This document shows positions 1 through 7,089 of a stretch of DNA of 19,572 nt, one piece after another (positions within the stretch are counted from its first letter, which is position 1; each line of letters begins with the position of its first letter). Below the pieces are notes generated by a model. It had not been told where the DNA came from and searched no databases. It saw only the letters and a program-made list of their open reading frames with translations. The DNA comes from DASUZB01 sp036377075 (GTDB lineage: Bacteria > Actinomycetota > CALGFH01), in contig DASUZB010000128.1 in assembly GCA_036377075.1 (NCBI GenBank), forward strand, positions 1-19,572. Reading direction: 5' to 3'. The position numbers and the translations under genes were made by a program.

Positions 1-1
1 G

Positions 2-1192
<1,191 letters not shown>

Positions 1193-1204
1193 CAGGAGAC
1201 CCCT

Positions 1205-1237
1205 GGCCCTGGCCGCCTCGAGGCGGCCAGGGCCTTT
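1205..1237 (+). terminator. Terminator after tuf
   Basis: Bases 1205-1234 form a perfect 30-base palindrome, a 13-bp GC-rich stem closed by a TCGA loop at 1218-1221, followed by TTT. It starts 12 bases after the tuf stop codon. The position and the stem followed by a short T run fit an intrinsic terminator separating tuf from rpmG. Confidence 0.85.
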
Positions 1238-1260
1238 CGCGCGGCGGCCGGCATCTCGCG

Positions 1261-1266
1261 TACGCT
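1261..1266 (+). promoter_or_regulatory. Possible -10 box for rpmG
   Basis: TACGCT lies 73 bases upstream of the rpmG start and just after the tuf terminator, where a new promoter would be expected. I see no convincing -35 box at the right distance, so this rests on the -10 match and position only. Confidence 0.25.
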
Positions 1267-1333
1267 TCCTAGCAACGCCGTGCGAGCGAACGGAGCGTGC
1301 CCAGGCGCGCTCCGGGCAAGGAAGGAACCGACC

Positions 1334-1498
1334 GTGGCGACCACCGATATCAGGCCCAAGATCACCCTGGCGTGCACCGTGTGCAAGCACCGCAACTACA
1401 CCACCACCAAGAACCGGCGGAACGACCCCGACCGCATCGAGCTGAAGAAGTACTGCCGCTGGTGCGGCCGGCACACCGCCCACCGCGAGACCCGCTGA
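1334..1498 (+). CDS. rpmG: 50S ribosomal protein L33
   Basis: This is a small large-subunit ribosomal protein of 54 residues, the usual length. It has the zinc-ribbon pairs CTVC near the N-terminus and CRWC near the C-terminus, so it is the zinc-binding (C+) type. The conserved NYTTTKNRRN segment lies between them. The GTG at 1334 was chosen because it gives the canonical N-terminus and has AAGGAA 7 bases upstream; the frame stays open further upstream but gives no family sequence there. In Mycobacterium an rpmG also sits directly before the hadABC genes, which matches the next gene here. A second, zinc-free L33 elsewhere in the genome is possible but cannot be judged from this window. Confidence 0.96.
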   Translation: MATTDIRPKITLACTVCKHRNYTTTKNRRNDPDRIELKKYCRWCGRHTAHRETR

Positions 1499-1561
1499 GA
1501 ACCCGCAGCTCCGCGCCCGGCCACGTGCCGGGCGCTCGCTTCCCCCGAGGAGTCGGTCCGC

Positions 1562-2500
1562 ATGCCGCTGAACCTGAGCCTGGTGGGCAAGGAGTACCCG
1601 CCGATCAGCTACGAGGTCGGGCGCGAGAAACTGCGCGAGTTCGCCATCGCCGTGGGCGAGACCGACCCGGTCTACCACGACGAGCAGGCCGCCAAGGCTG
1701 CCGGGCACCCTGACCTCCCCGCCGTGCCCACCTTCCCCGTCGTGCTCGGCCACCGCGCCGGCGCGGCGGTGGTCGGGGACCCCGAGCTCGGCCTCGACTA
1801 CAGCCGCGTGGTTCACGGCGAGCAGGCGTTCGCCTACCGGCGGCCGCCGCGGGCCGGCGACCGGTTGCTCGCCACCCCCAAGGTGGCCGCGATCGAGAGC
1901 AAGGGCCGCCACGAGCTGCTGACCATCGCCACCGGCGTCACCACCGAGGAGGGCGAGCCGGTCTGCCAGGCCACCTCCCTGCTGATCTCCCGCGGTACCG
2001 CCGCCGAGGGCGCCGGGTCGAGCGTCGCGCCCGACGACGGGTCGCGGTCCGGCTTCGAGCAGGCGCCCCCCGCGCCGGCCGGTCCGGGCGCCGGGCGCTC
2101 GGCGGCCGGCGTGACCGTCGGCGACGACATCGGCGAGCTGCGCGAGCCCATCGACCGGCTCGACCTGATCAGGTACGCGGGCGCGTCGGGCGACTTCAAC
2201 GTCATCCACTGGAGCGACGAGGCGGCGACCGCGGTGGGCCTGCCAGGGGTGATCGCGCACGGCATGTACTCCATGGGGGTCGCGGCGCGCCTGGTCGCCG
2301 GCTGGGGAGGCGACCCCGCGGCGCTGCGGAGGCTGCGGGTCCGCTTCTCGGCCATGATCCGGCCCGGGCAGACCCTGGTCGTGCGCGGACACGTCGCCGA
2401 GCTGGACGGCGGCACCGCCACGCTGCGCTTCTCCGGCGAGGACGAGCAGGGCAACAAGGTGCTGTCCAAGGGCGAGGCCGCGCTCGAGCTGGCCGGGTGA
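1562..2500 (+). CDS. Fused HadA/HadB-type (3R)-hydroxyacyl dehydratase
   Basis: This protein probably dehydrates (3R)-hydroxyacyl-ACP or -CoA thioesters in fatty acid synthesis. Its 312 residues hold two hot-dog domains. Residues 7-142 resemble HadA-type N-terminal MaoC domains (EVGREKLREFAIAVGETDPVYHD). Residues 185-310 form a MaoC domain with the hydratase-2 motif GDFNVIH, giving catalytic Asp211 and His216, followed by GLPGVIAHGM. A Gly/Pro/Ala/Ser-rich linker joins them at about 143-184. In Mycobacterium, HadA and HadB are separate subunits of a heterodimer encoded between rpmG2 and tRNA-Trp. The same location here argues that this is a fusion of both subunits. The ATG at 1562 has GAGGAG just upstream. 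The substrate chain length is not evident from the sequence. Confidence 0.9.
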   Translation: MPLNLSLVGKEYPPISYEVGREKLREFAIAVGETDPVYHDEQAAKAAGHPDLPAVPTFPVVLGHRAGAAVVGDPELGLDYSRVVHGEQAFAYRRPPRAGDRLLATPKVAAIESKGRHELLTIATGVTTEEGEPVCQATSLLISRGTAAEGAGSSVAPDDGSRSGFEQAPPAPAGPGAGRSAAGVTVGDDIGELREPIDRLDLIRYAGASGDFNVIHWSDEAATAVGLPGVIAHGMYSMGVAARLVAGWGGDPAALRRLRVRFSAMIRPGQTLVVRGHVAELDGGTATLRFSGEDEQGNKVLSKGEAALELAG

Positions 2501-2501
2501 C

Positions 2502-3434
2502 GTGTCCCAGCCCGGCCCCGAGGTGCACGAGCTGGTCGCCAGGCGCCAGCGCGCTCGGGAGCAGCGCGACTTCGCGCTGGCCGACCGCCTCAGGGACGAG
2601 GTCCGCGCGGCCGGGTGGCTGCTGCGCGACACCCCCGCCGGCGCCGAGCTGGTGCCCGCGCCCCCGTTCGAGCTGACCGACCCGGACCGGCTCGCCCCGT
2701 GCTGGGACGAGCCGGACGCGCACGACCTCTCCGTGGTCGCCCACGTGACCGGCTGGCCCCAGGACGTGGCCAGGGCATGCGCCGCCCTCGCGCGCCACTG
2801 CGGCCACCACGACTACGAGGTGGTGCTGGTCGCCGACGGCGCCGGCGAGGACGACGGCCGGGCACTCGAGGAGCTGGCCGAGGTGGACGGGCGCCTGCGC
2901 GTGTTCCACCTGGAGCCGGCGGTCGGCTTCGGCCAGGCCATGAACCTCGGCCTCGGCCGGGCGCGCGGGCGCGTGCTCGTCTGGCTCGACCCCCACGTGG
3001 AGGCGACCGGCGACCTGTTCGCCCCGCTGCTCGACGCCCTCGCCGGCGCCGGCGTCGGGCTGGCCGGCGGCTGGGGCGTGACCAGCCAGAGCATGCTGGA
3101 GTTCCAGGCCGCCGAGGGGCCCGAGGTGGACGCGATCGAGGGCTACCTGCTCGCCGTGCCGCGCGAGCTGGCCGCCCAGGTCGAGGTCGACCCGCGCGAC
3201 CGCTACTACCGCAACGCCGACCTCGACTACTCCTTCGCCGTCAGGGCGCTCGGCCGCCGCGCCGTGCGCACGCCGGTGCCGGCGGAGCGGCACCGGCACC
3301 GAGGCTGGCACGACACCGAACCGGCGGCGCGTGACCGCGCCTCGCGCAAGAACTACGATCGTTTCCTCAGGCGCTGGCGAGCCCGCACCGACCTGTTGAC
3401 GGGAGGCTTCACCGGGTATCACCGCCACGACTAG
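2502..3434 (+). CDS. GT2-like glycosyltransferase with CysRS C-terminus-like N-terminal segment
   Basis: This 310-residue protein has two parts. Residues 7-47 form a helical segment (AREQRDFALADRLRDEV, then GWLLRDTPAG) that resembles the C-terminal end of cysteinyl-tRNA synthetase, with no catalytic domain of that enzyme present. From about residue 75 a GT-A-like fold follows: a beta strand and helix (DLSVVAHVTG), the segment VGFGQAMNLGLGRARG, and LVWLDPHVEATGD, in which Asp163-Pro-His165 takes the place of the metal-binding DxD. Residues RNADLDYSF and HRHRGW (264-269) follow in the acceptor half. The sugar donor and acceptor are unknown. The GTG start is one base past the dehydratase stop, so translation is probably coupled. 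No signal peptide or membrane segment is seen, so it is likely cytosolic. Confidence 0.75.
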   Translation: MSQPGPEVHELVARRQRAREQRDFALADRLRDEVRAAGWLLRDTPAGAELVPAPPFELTDPDRLAPCWDEPDAHDLSVVAHVTGWPQDVARACAALARHCGHHDYEVVLVADGAGEDDGRALEELAEVDGRLRVFHLEPAVGFGQAMNLGLGRARGRVLVWLDPHVEATGDLFAPLLDALAGAGVGLAGGWGVTSQSMLEFQAAEGPEVDAIEGYLLAVPRELAAQVEVDPRDRYYRNADLDYSFAVRALGRRAVRTPVPAERHRHRGWHDTEPAARDRASRKNYDRFLRRWRARTDLLTGGFTGYHRHD

Positions 3435-3451
3435 CACCGGGGAGCCGGTGC
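3434..3451 (+). terminator. Weak hairpin after the glycosyltransferase gene
   Basis: GCACCGG and CCGGTGC form a 7-bp stem with a GGAG loop, starting on the last base of the stop codon. Only CAATTC follows, so termination is likely to be partial at best. Confidence 0.4.
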
Positions 3452-3486
3452 AATTCAGGTCGGACAGGGCAGAATAACGACCAGCT

Positions 3487-3518
3487 GTAACCAGGACGCC
3501 ATGGTGGGGGTCTAGGAT
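3487..3518 (+). promoter_or_regulatory. Candidate promoter of the ECF sigma gene
   Basis: Two readings overlap. An ECF-type promoter would use GTAACC (3487-3492) as -35 and GGTC (3509-3512) as -10, with 16 bases between them; this would make the sigma gene self-activating. A sigma-A-type reading would use TAGGAT (3513-3518) as -10, but no good -35 is seen for it. The site lies 25 bases upstream of the start codon. Confidence 0.35.
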
Positions 3519-3542
3519 CGCGAACGGCTGAAGGGGACCGAG

Positions 3543-4157
3543 TTGGAGGTCGACCGGAAGCTCGTGGAGGCCGCCCAGGCGGGTGATCGCCTGGCCCTCG
3601 AGGAGCTGGTCCGCCGGACGCACCGGAGCGTCTACACCTGCGCGCTCCGGCTGGTCGGCAACCCGGACGACGCCGCCGACGTGACCCAGGACGTCTACCT
3701 GAGGGTGGTCCGCAAGCTCGGCGGCTTCCGCCACGAGGCCTCCTTCGCCACTTGGCTCAACAGGGTGACGACGAACGTGGCGATGAGCGCACTGAAGCGG
3801 CGCACGCGGCGGCTCACCATCGAGGGGGCGACGGTGCCACAGGAGGCGCGCGACCTGGCGCCCGACCCCGCTGAGCGGGCGGAGACGATCGCGCTCGCCC
3901 GCCGGCTCGAAGGGCTGGTGGCGCGGCTGCCCGACACCCAGCGGCAGGTGCTGGTGCTACGCGACATCTACGGACAATCGACCGACGAGGTGGCGGACGC
4001 GATGGGGATCTCCCCGGGAGCGGTGAAGGTGCGGCTCTTCCGGGCACGCGAGCGGCTCAAGGCCGAGCTGGAAGCGGCGGAGGGTGGCCAGGTGGTGGCG
4101 CTGAACGGCCGCCGCCGCGCCGCCGCGCCGCGCTCCACCGGGGGGCGACGGTCATGA
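3543..4157 (+). CDS. ECF-family RNA polymerase sigma factor (sigma-70 group 4)
   Basis: This protein should direct RNA polymerase to a specific promoter set. Its 204 residues contain region 2 at about 27-90 (DDAADVTQDVYLRV, then FATWLNRVTTNVA) and region 4 at about 122-177 (LPDTQRQVLVLRDIYGQSTDEVA followed by the helix-turn-helix GISPGAVKVRLFRARERL). Regions 1 and 3 are absent, as in the ECF class. The TTG start at 3543 was chosen because AAGGGG lies 6 bases upstream and because it gives the usual short N-terminus. A basic, disordered tail of about 25 residues ends the protein. Its stop codon overlaps the start of the anti-sigma gene (ATGA), the standard arrangement of a sigma/anti-sigma pair. 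The inducing signal is unknown. Confidence 0.95.
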   Translation: MEVDRKLVEAAQAGDRLALEELVRRTHRSVYTCALRLVGNPDDAADVTQDVYLRVVRKLGGFRHEASFATWLNRVTTNVAMSALKRRTRRLTIEGATVPQEARDLAPDPAERAETIALARRLEGLVARLPDTQRQVLVLRDIYGQSTDEVADAMGISPGAVKVRLFRARERLKAELEAAEGGQVVALNGRRRAAAPRSTGGRRS

Positions 4158-4561
4158 CCGGTTGCCACGAGACCCGACCGCTGCTGCCGGCGCGGGCGGA
4201 GGAGCTCACCCCGCTCGAGGCGCAGATGCGTGCCGACCACGTGGCGGTCTGCTCGCGCTGCGCCGCCGAGGCGGCCTCGTTCGGGCGCCTCGGCGCCGCC
4301 CTGGCGATGCTCGCCGGCTTCGAGGCGCAGCCGCCCGAGGGCACCTTGGAGCGCGTCCTCGCCGCGATCGGCCGGCGCCGGGTGGGCGTGGCCGACCCGA
4401 GGGTCGCCGCGGTGGCCGCCGGCTCCGCCGGGGCCGTGCTCGGCGCCATCCTGGTCGCCCGCGCCATGCGCCAGCGGCGCCGCTCCACCAACGGCAACGG
4501 ACGCGAGCGCTCCGGCCGCCTGGTCGGCGTCCCGCTGGCGGCGGTCGTCCGCGCCAGATAG
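4154..4561 (+). CDS. Putative membrane-anchored zinc-binding anti-sigma factor
   Basis: This protein probably holds the preceding sigma factor inactive at the membrane. Its 135 residues begin with a cytosolic part carrying the anti-sigma zinc motif H29-x3-C33-x2-C36, with Cys4 and His5 near the N-terminus as a possible further ligand. An Ala/Gly/Val-rich membrane segment lies at about 84-102, followed by a basic stretch (RAMRQRRR) and a short tail with no recognisable sensor domain. The ATG at 4154 overlaps the sigma stop codon, so the two are probably translationally coupled. Zinc motifs of this kind can sense redox state in some families (for example RsrA), but the sequence does not establish that here. 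Confidence 0.85.
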   Translation: MTGCHETRPLLPARAEELTPLEAQMRADHVAVCSRCAAEAASFGRLGAALAMLAGFEAQPPEGTLERVLAAIGRRRVGVADPRVAAVAAGSAGAVLGAILVARAMRQRRRSTNGNGRERSGRLVGVPLAAVVRAR

Positions 4562-4584
4562 CGCCGGACCGGAGGGTCGTCTGC

Positions 4585-4593
4585 TGGTAAGCT
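4585..4593 (+). promoter_or_regulatory. Possible extended -10 promoter upstream of tRNA-Trp
   Basis: TGGTAAGCT matches an extended -10 element (TG-n-TAnnnT). It lies downstream of the anti-sigma gene and about 110 bases before tRNA-Trp. No clear -35 accompanies it. It could be a second promoter for the tRNA-secE-nusG transcript. Confidence 0.3.
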
Positions 4594-4633
4594 GTCGGCA
4601 GGCGAAGGCCGTGCTCGGTGGCGTGCCCTCGTC

Positions 4634-4663
4634 TTGAGTCGTGTTGGAGCCTCTCCCTATACT
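4634..4663 (+). promoter_or_regulatory. Promoter for tRNA-Trp - secE - nusG
   Basis: TTGAGT at 4634-4639 and TATACT at 4658-4663 are separated by 18 bases, a good sigma-A-type promoter. Transcription would start near 4670, about 30 bases before the mature tRNA 5' end. The region from 4562 to 4700 contains no gene. Confidence 0.75.
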
Positions 4664-4700
4664 CGTTGGGCTCTTGGGCCGGGGGCGGACCGGCACACCT

Positions 4701-4776
4701 AGGCCAGTAGCTCAATTGGTAGAGTCCCGGTCTCCAAAACCGGTGGTTGGGGGTTCGAGTCCCTCCTGGCCTGCCA
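4701..4776 (+). tRNA. trpT: tRNA-Trp (anticodon CCA)
   Basis: A complete cloverleaf can be drawn. The acceptor stem is AGGCCAG (4701-4707) with CTGGCCT (4766-4772), discriminator G4773 and an encoded CCA end at 4774-4776. The anticodon stem CCGGT/ACCGG encloses the loop CTCCAAA, with anticodon CCA at 4734-4736. The T arm has five G residues pairing with CCCTC around the loop TTCGAGT. The D arm is GCTC/GAGT. Its place directly before secE is the same as in Mycobacterium and Streptomyces, which suggests co-transcription. Confidence 0.97.
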
Positions 4777-4875
4777 CTCCCGTGCCCCAGCCGGCGCGCC
4801 AGCGCGAACCGGGAGGGGAGGACGGGACGTGGAGGACCCGGCTGCGCCGTCAGGCGCGAGGAGCAAGCCGTAATC

Positions 4876-5205
4876 ATGAACAGGGAAACCAAGCGGGCAA
4901 TGGCTCGCCAGCAGCGGACCGCCGACCAGGGGGAGCGCCGCCAGCAGCTGGTCAAGCAGCAGGCTGCCCAGCGCCAGGCGGCCAGGCAGCGCGCCGTCCA
5001 GACCGGCGGGCGGAGGTCGCGGCTGAGCGGGTTCACCTCGTTCGGCAGCGAGGTGGTCACCGAGCTGAGGAAGGTGAACTGGCCGGACCGGCGTACCGTG
5101 GTCGGCTACACGCTGGTCGTGCTGGTCTCCGTCGCCTTCATCACCGTGGTCATCTTCGGCATGGACACCCTGTTCGGTAAGGCCGTCCTTGCCGTGTTCG
5201 GCTAG
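4876..5205 (+). CDS. secE: Preprotein translocase subunit SecE
   Basis: SecE is the clamp subunit of the SecYEG export channel in the cytoplasmic membrane. The 109-residue protein has a Gln/Arg/Ala-rich, highly basic N-terminal extension of about 50 residues, then the conserved amphipathic segment ELRKVNWPDRRTV (63-75) and a single membrane span at about 76-96. One membrane span with a long N-terminal extension is usual for actinobacterial SecE. The ATG at 4876 was chosen as the first start codon after GAGGAG (4858-4863); spacing is long at 12 bases. nusG follows 36 bases later. Confidence 0.96.
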   Translation: MNRETKRAMARQQRTADQGERRQQLVKQQAAQRQAARQRAVQTGGRRSRLSGFTSFGSEVVTELRKVNWPDRRTVVGYTLVVLVSVAFITVVIFGMDTLFGKAVLAVFG

Positions 5206-5241
5206 GCGAGCCGCATGGATTCCGAACCTTCCAGGAGCGTC

Positions 5242-5811
5242 ATGAGCACCGACACCGCAACGGGCGAGACCGGCGGCCCCGGCTTCGGGCTGGGTGACTG
5301 GTACGTGGTCCACACCTACGCGGGATACGAGAACAAGGTCAAGGCCAACCTCCAGAGCAGGATCTCCTCGATGAACATGGAGGAGAAGATCTTCGAGGTC
5401 GTCATCCCCATGGAAGACGTCATGGAGATCAAGGGGGGCAAGCGCCAGGTCGTCTCGCGCAAGGTCTTCCCCGGCTACCTGCTGGTCCGCATGTACCTGG
5501 ACGACGACTCCTGGTACGTGGTGCGCAACACCCCCGGCGTGACCGGCTTCGTCGGCTCGGGCGCCAAGCCGACGCCGCTGTCCGAGAAGGAGGTGGCCAG
5601 GATCCTGGAGACCAAGCCGGTCGAGAAGATCCGGCCACGGGTGGAGTGGCAGGTCGGCGAGTCCGTGACCGTCACCTCCGGGCCCTTCGCCCAGCTCCCC
5701 GGCTCGATCGCCGAGATCAACGCCGACCAGCAGAAGCTCAAGGTGCTGGTCTCGATCTTCGGCCGCGAGACCCCGGTCGAGCTCTCCTTCGACCAGGTGC
5801 AGAAGCTCTAG
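5242..5811 (+). CDS. nusG: Transcription termination/antitermination protein NusG
   Basis: NusG binds the RNA polymerase clamp and links elongation to Rho or to the ribosome. The NGN domain starts at WYVVHTYAGYENKVK and contains the conserved VFPGYLLVRM and VRNTPGVTGFVG segments. A KOW domain (VGESVTVTSGPFAQLPGSI) fills the C-terminal 60 residues. I chose the ATG at 5242 (189 residues) over an in-frame ATG at 5215 because AGGAG sits 4 bases before it; the extra nine residues of the longer form have no clear ribosome binding site. The short acidic N-terminal tail before the NGN domain is typical of actinobacteria. Confidence 0.96.
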   Translation: MSTDTATGETGGPGFGLGDWYVVHTYAGYENKVKANLQSRISSMNMEEKIFEVVIPMEDVMEIKGGKRQVVSRKVFPGYLLVRMYLDDDSWYVVRNTPGVTGFVGSGAKPTPLSEKEVARILETKPVEKIRPRVEWQVGESVTVTSGPFAQLPGSIAEINADQQKLKVLVSIFGRETPVELSFDQVQKL

Positions 5812-5835
5812 CCAAAGCCAAGGAGCGACGACCCG

Positions 5836-6282
5836 ATGCCACCGCAGCAACCGTCCCGCCGCCGCAAGGTGGCGGCCGTGATCAAGATCGAGCTCCCGGC
5901 CGGGCAGGCGACGCCGGCGCCGCCCGTCGGCACCGCGCTCGGCCCCCACGCCGTCAACATCATGGACTTCGTCAAGCAGTACAACGCGGCCACCGCCGCG
6001 CAGGCCGGCAGCGTCATCCCGGTGGAGATCACCATCTACGAGGACCGCACCTTCAGCTTCGTCCTCAAGACGCCGCCCGCCGCCGTGCTGCTGCGCAAGG
6101 CCGCCGGGGTCGAGAAGGGCTCGGCCGAGCCCCACCGGGAGAAGGTCGGCTCGGTCACCCGCGCCCAGCTCCGGGAGATCGCCGAGACCAAGATGCCCGA
6201 CCTCAACGCGCTCGACGTCGAGGGCGCGATGAAGGTGGTCGAGGGCACCGCCCGCTCCATGGGCATCACCGTCTCCGGCTGA
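5836..6282 (+). CDS. rplK: 50S ribosomal protein L11
   Basis: L11 forms the base of the ribosomal stalk with L10 and binds the GTPase-associated region of 23S rRNA. The 148 residues contain KVAAVIKIELPAGQATPAPPVG, the N-terminal domain with its conserved proline-rich turn, and PVEITIYEDRTFSF and KTPPAAVLLRKAAG in the C-terminal, rRNA-binding half. AAGGAG lies 11 bases before the ATG. The N-terminus is a few residues longer (PPQQPSRRR) than the typical MPPKKK start but is otherwise normal. It lies 24 bases after nusG with no terminator between them. Confidence 0.98.
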   Translation: MPPQQPSRRRKVAAVIKIELPAGQATPAPPVGTALGPHAVNIMDFVKQYNAATAAQAGSVIPVEITIYEDRTFSFVLKTPPAAVLLRKAAGVEKGSAEPHREKVGSVTRAQLREIAETKMPDLNALDVEGAMKVVEGTARSMGITVSG

Positions 6283-6311
6283 GCCCGGAGGGGACCGGCA
6301 CCGCAGTGGGA

Positions 6312-6330
6312 GGGGCGTGAGCAGCGCCCC
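6312..6330 (+). promoter_or_regulatory. Hairpin in the rplK-rplA gap
   Basis: GGGGCG and CGCCCC form a 6-bp stem around a 7-base loop (TGAGCAG) in the 74-base gap before rplA. L1 represses its own operon by binding mRNA in several bacteria, so this could be an L1 target, but I cannot match the asymmetric-loop consensus with confidence. It could also be a processing site or chance in GC-rich DNA. Confidence 0.3.
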
Positions 6331-6356
6331 GCAGGCACCACGAAAGGACCAGCCAG

Positions 6357-7076
6357 ATGGCAGGCAAGAAGTACGCCGACGCGATCAAGAAGATCGACCG
6401 CTCGGCCCTCTACCACCCCTACGACGCGCTCGAGCTGGCCAAGGCCACCAGCCCGACCAAGTTCGACGCCACCGTCGAGGTCTCCTTCCGACTCGGGGTC
6501 GACCCGCGGCGCGCCGACCAGATGGTGCGCGGCACGGTCAGCCTCCCCAACGGCACCGGCAAGTCCGTGCGCGTGGCCGTGTTCGCCGAGGGCGAGGCCG
6601 CCCGCGAGGCCGAGGCCGCCGGGGCCGACGTGGTCGGCGGCAAGGACCTGATCGAGCGCATCCAGAAGGGCTTCCTCGAATTCGACGCCGCGGTCGCCAC
6701 CCCCGACATGATGGGCCAGGTCGGCCGGCTCGGCCGCGTCCTGGGACCGCGCGGGCTGATGCCCAACCCGCGCGCCGGCACCGTCACCCCCGACGTCGGC
6801 AAGGCGGTCAGCGACATCAAGGGCGGCAAGGTCGAGTACCGCGTCGACCGGCACGGCAACCTGCACCTGATCCTCGGCAAGACCTCCTTCCCGGCCAAGG
6901 CGCTGGTCGAGAACTACCAGGTCGTGCTCGACGAGGTCCTGCGGGCCAAGCCGGCGGCGGCCAAGGGCCGCTACGTCAAGGGCATCGCCGTCGCCACCTC
7001 GATGGGGCCCGGCATCAAGGTCGACCCGACCCAGATCCGCAACCTGGTCGGCGACCGCGAGGCCAAGGCCGGCTAG
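6357..7076 (+). CDS. rplA: 50S ribosomal protein L1
   Basis: L1 forms the mobile stalk at the ribosomal E site and often represses its own operon. The 239 residues are of normal length. Recognisable segments are KFDATVEVSFRLGVDPRRADQMVRGTVSLPNGTGK in the first domain, MMGQVGRLGRVLGPRGLMPNPRAGTVTPDVG in the second, and the return SMGPGIKVDPTQI near the end (each read here in pieces of the conserved L1 pattern). AAAGGA precedes the ATG. The next gene begins only 13 bases after its stop, so the two are probably on one transcript. Confidence 0.98.
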   Translation: MAGKKYADAIKKIDRSALYHPYDALELAKATSPTKFDATVEVSFRLGVDPRRADQMVRGTVSLPNGTGKSVRVAVFAEGEAAREAEAAGADVVGGKDLIERIQKGFLEFDAAVATPDMMGQVGRLGRVLGPRGLMPNPRAGTVTPDVGKAVSDIKGGKVEYRVDRHGNLHLILGKTSFPAKALVENYQVVLDEVLRAKPAAAKGRYVKGIAVATSMGPGIKVDPTQIRNLVGDREAKAG

Positions 7077-7089
7077 GCTGCCCGCCGCC

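Noticed and set aside
1205..1234. 30-base perfect palindrome as a regulator binding site
   Set aside because: Its place just after tuf, its GC-rich stem and the following TTT make a terminator the simpler explanation.
4747..4875. Longer secE starting inside the tRNA gene
   Set aside because: It would overlap the tRNA-Trp 3' half and add residues not seen in SecE. The ATG at 4876 gives the normal protein.
5215..5241. Start of nusG at 5215
   Set aside because: There is no clear ribosome binding site before it, while AGGAG stands 4 bases before the ATG at 5242.
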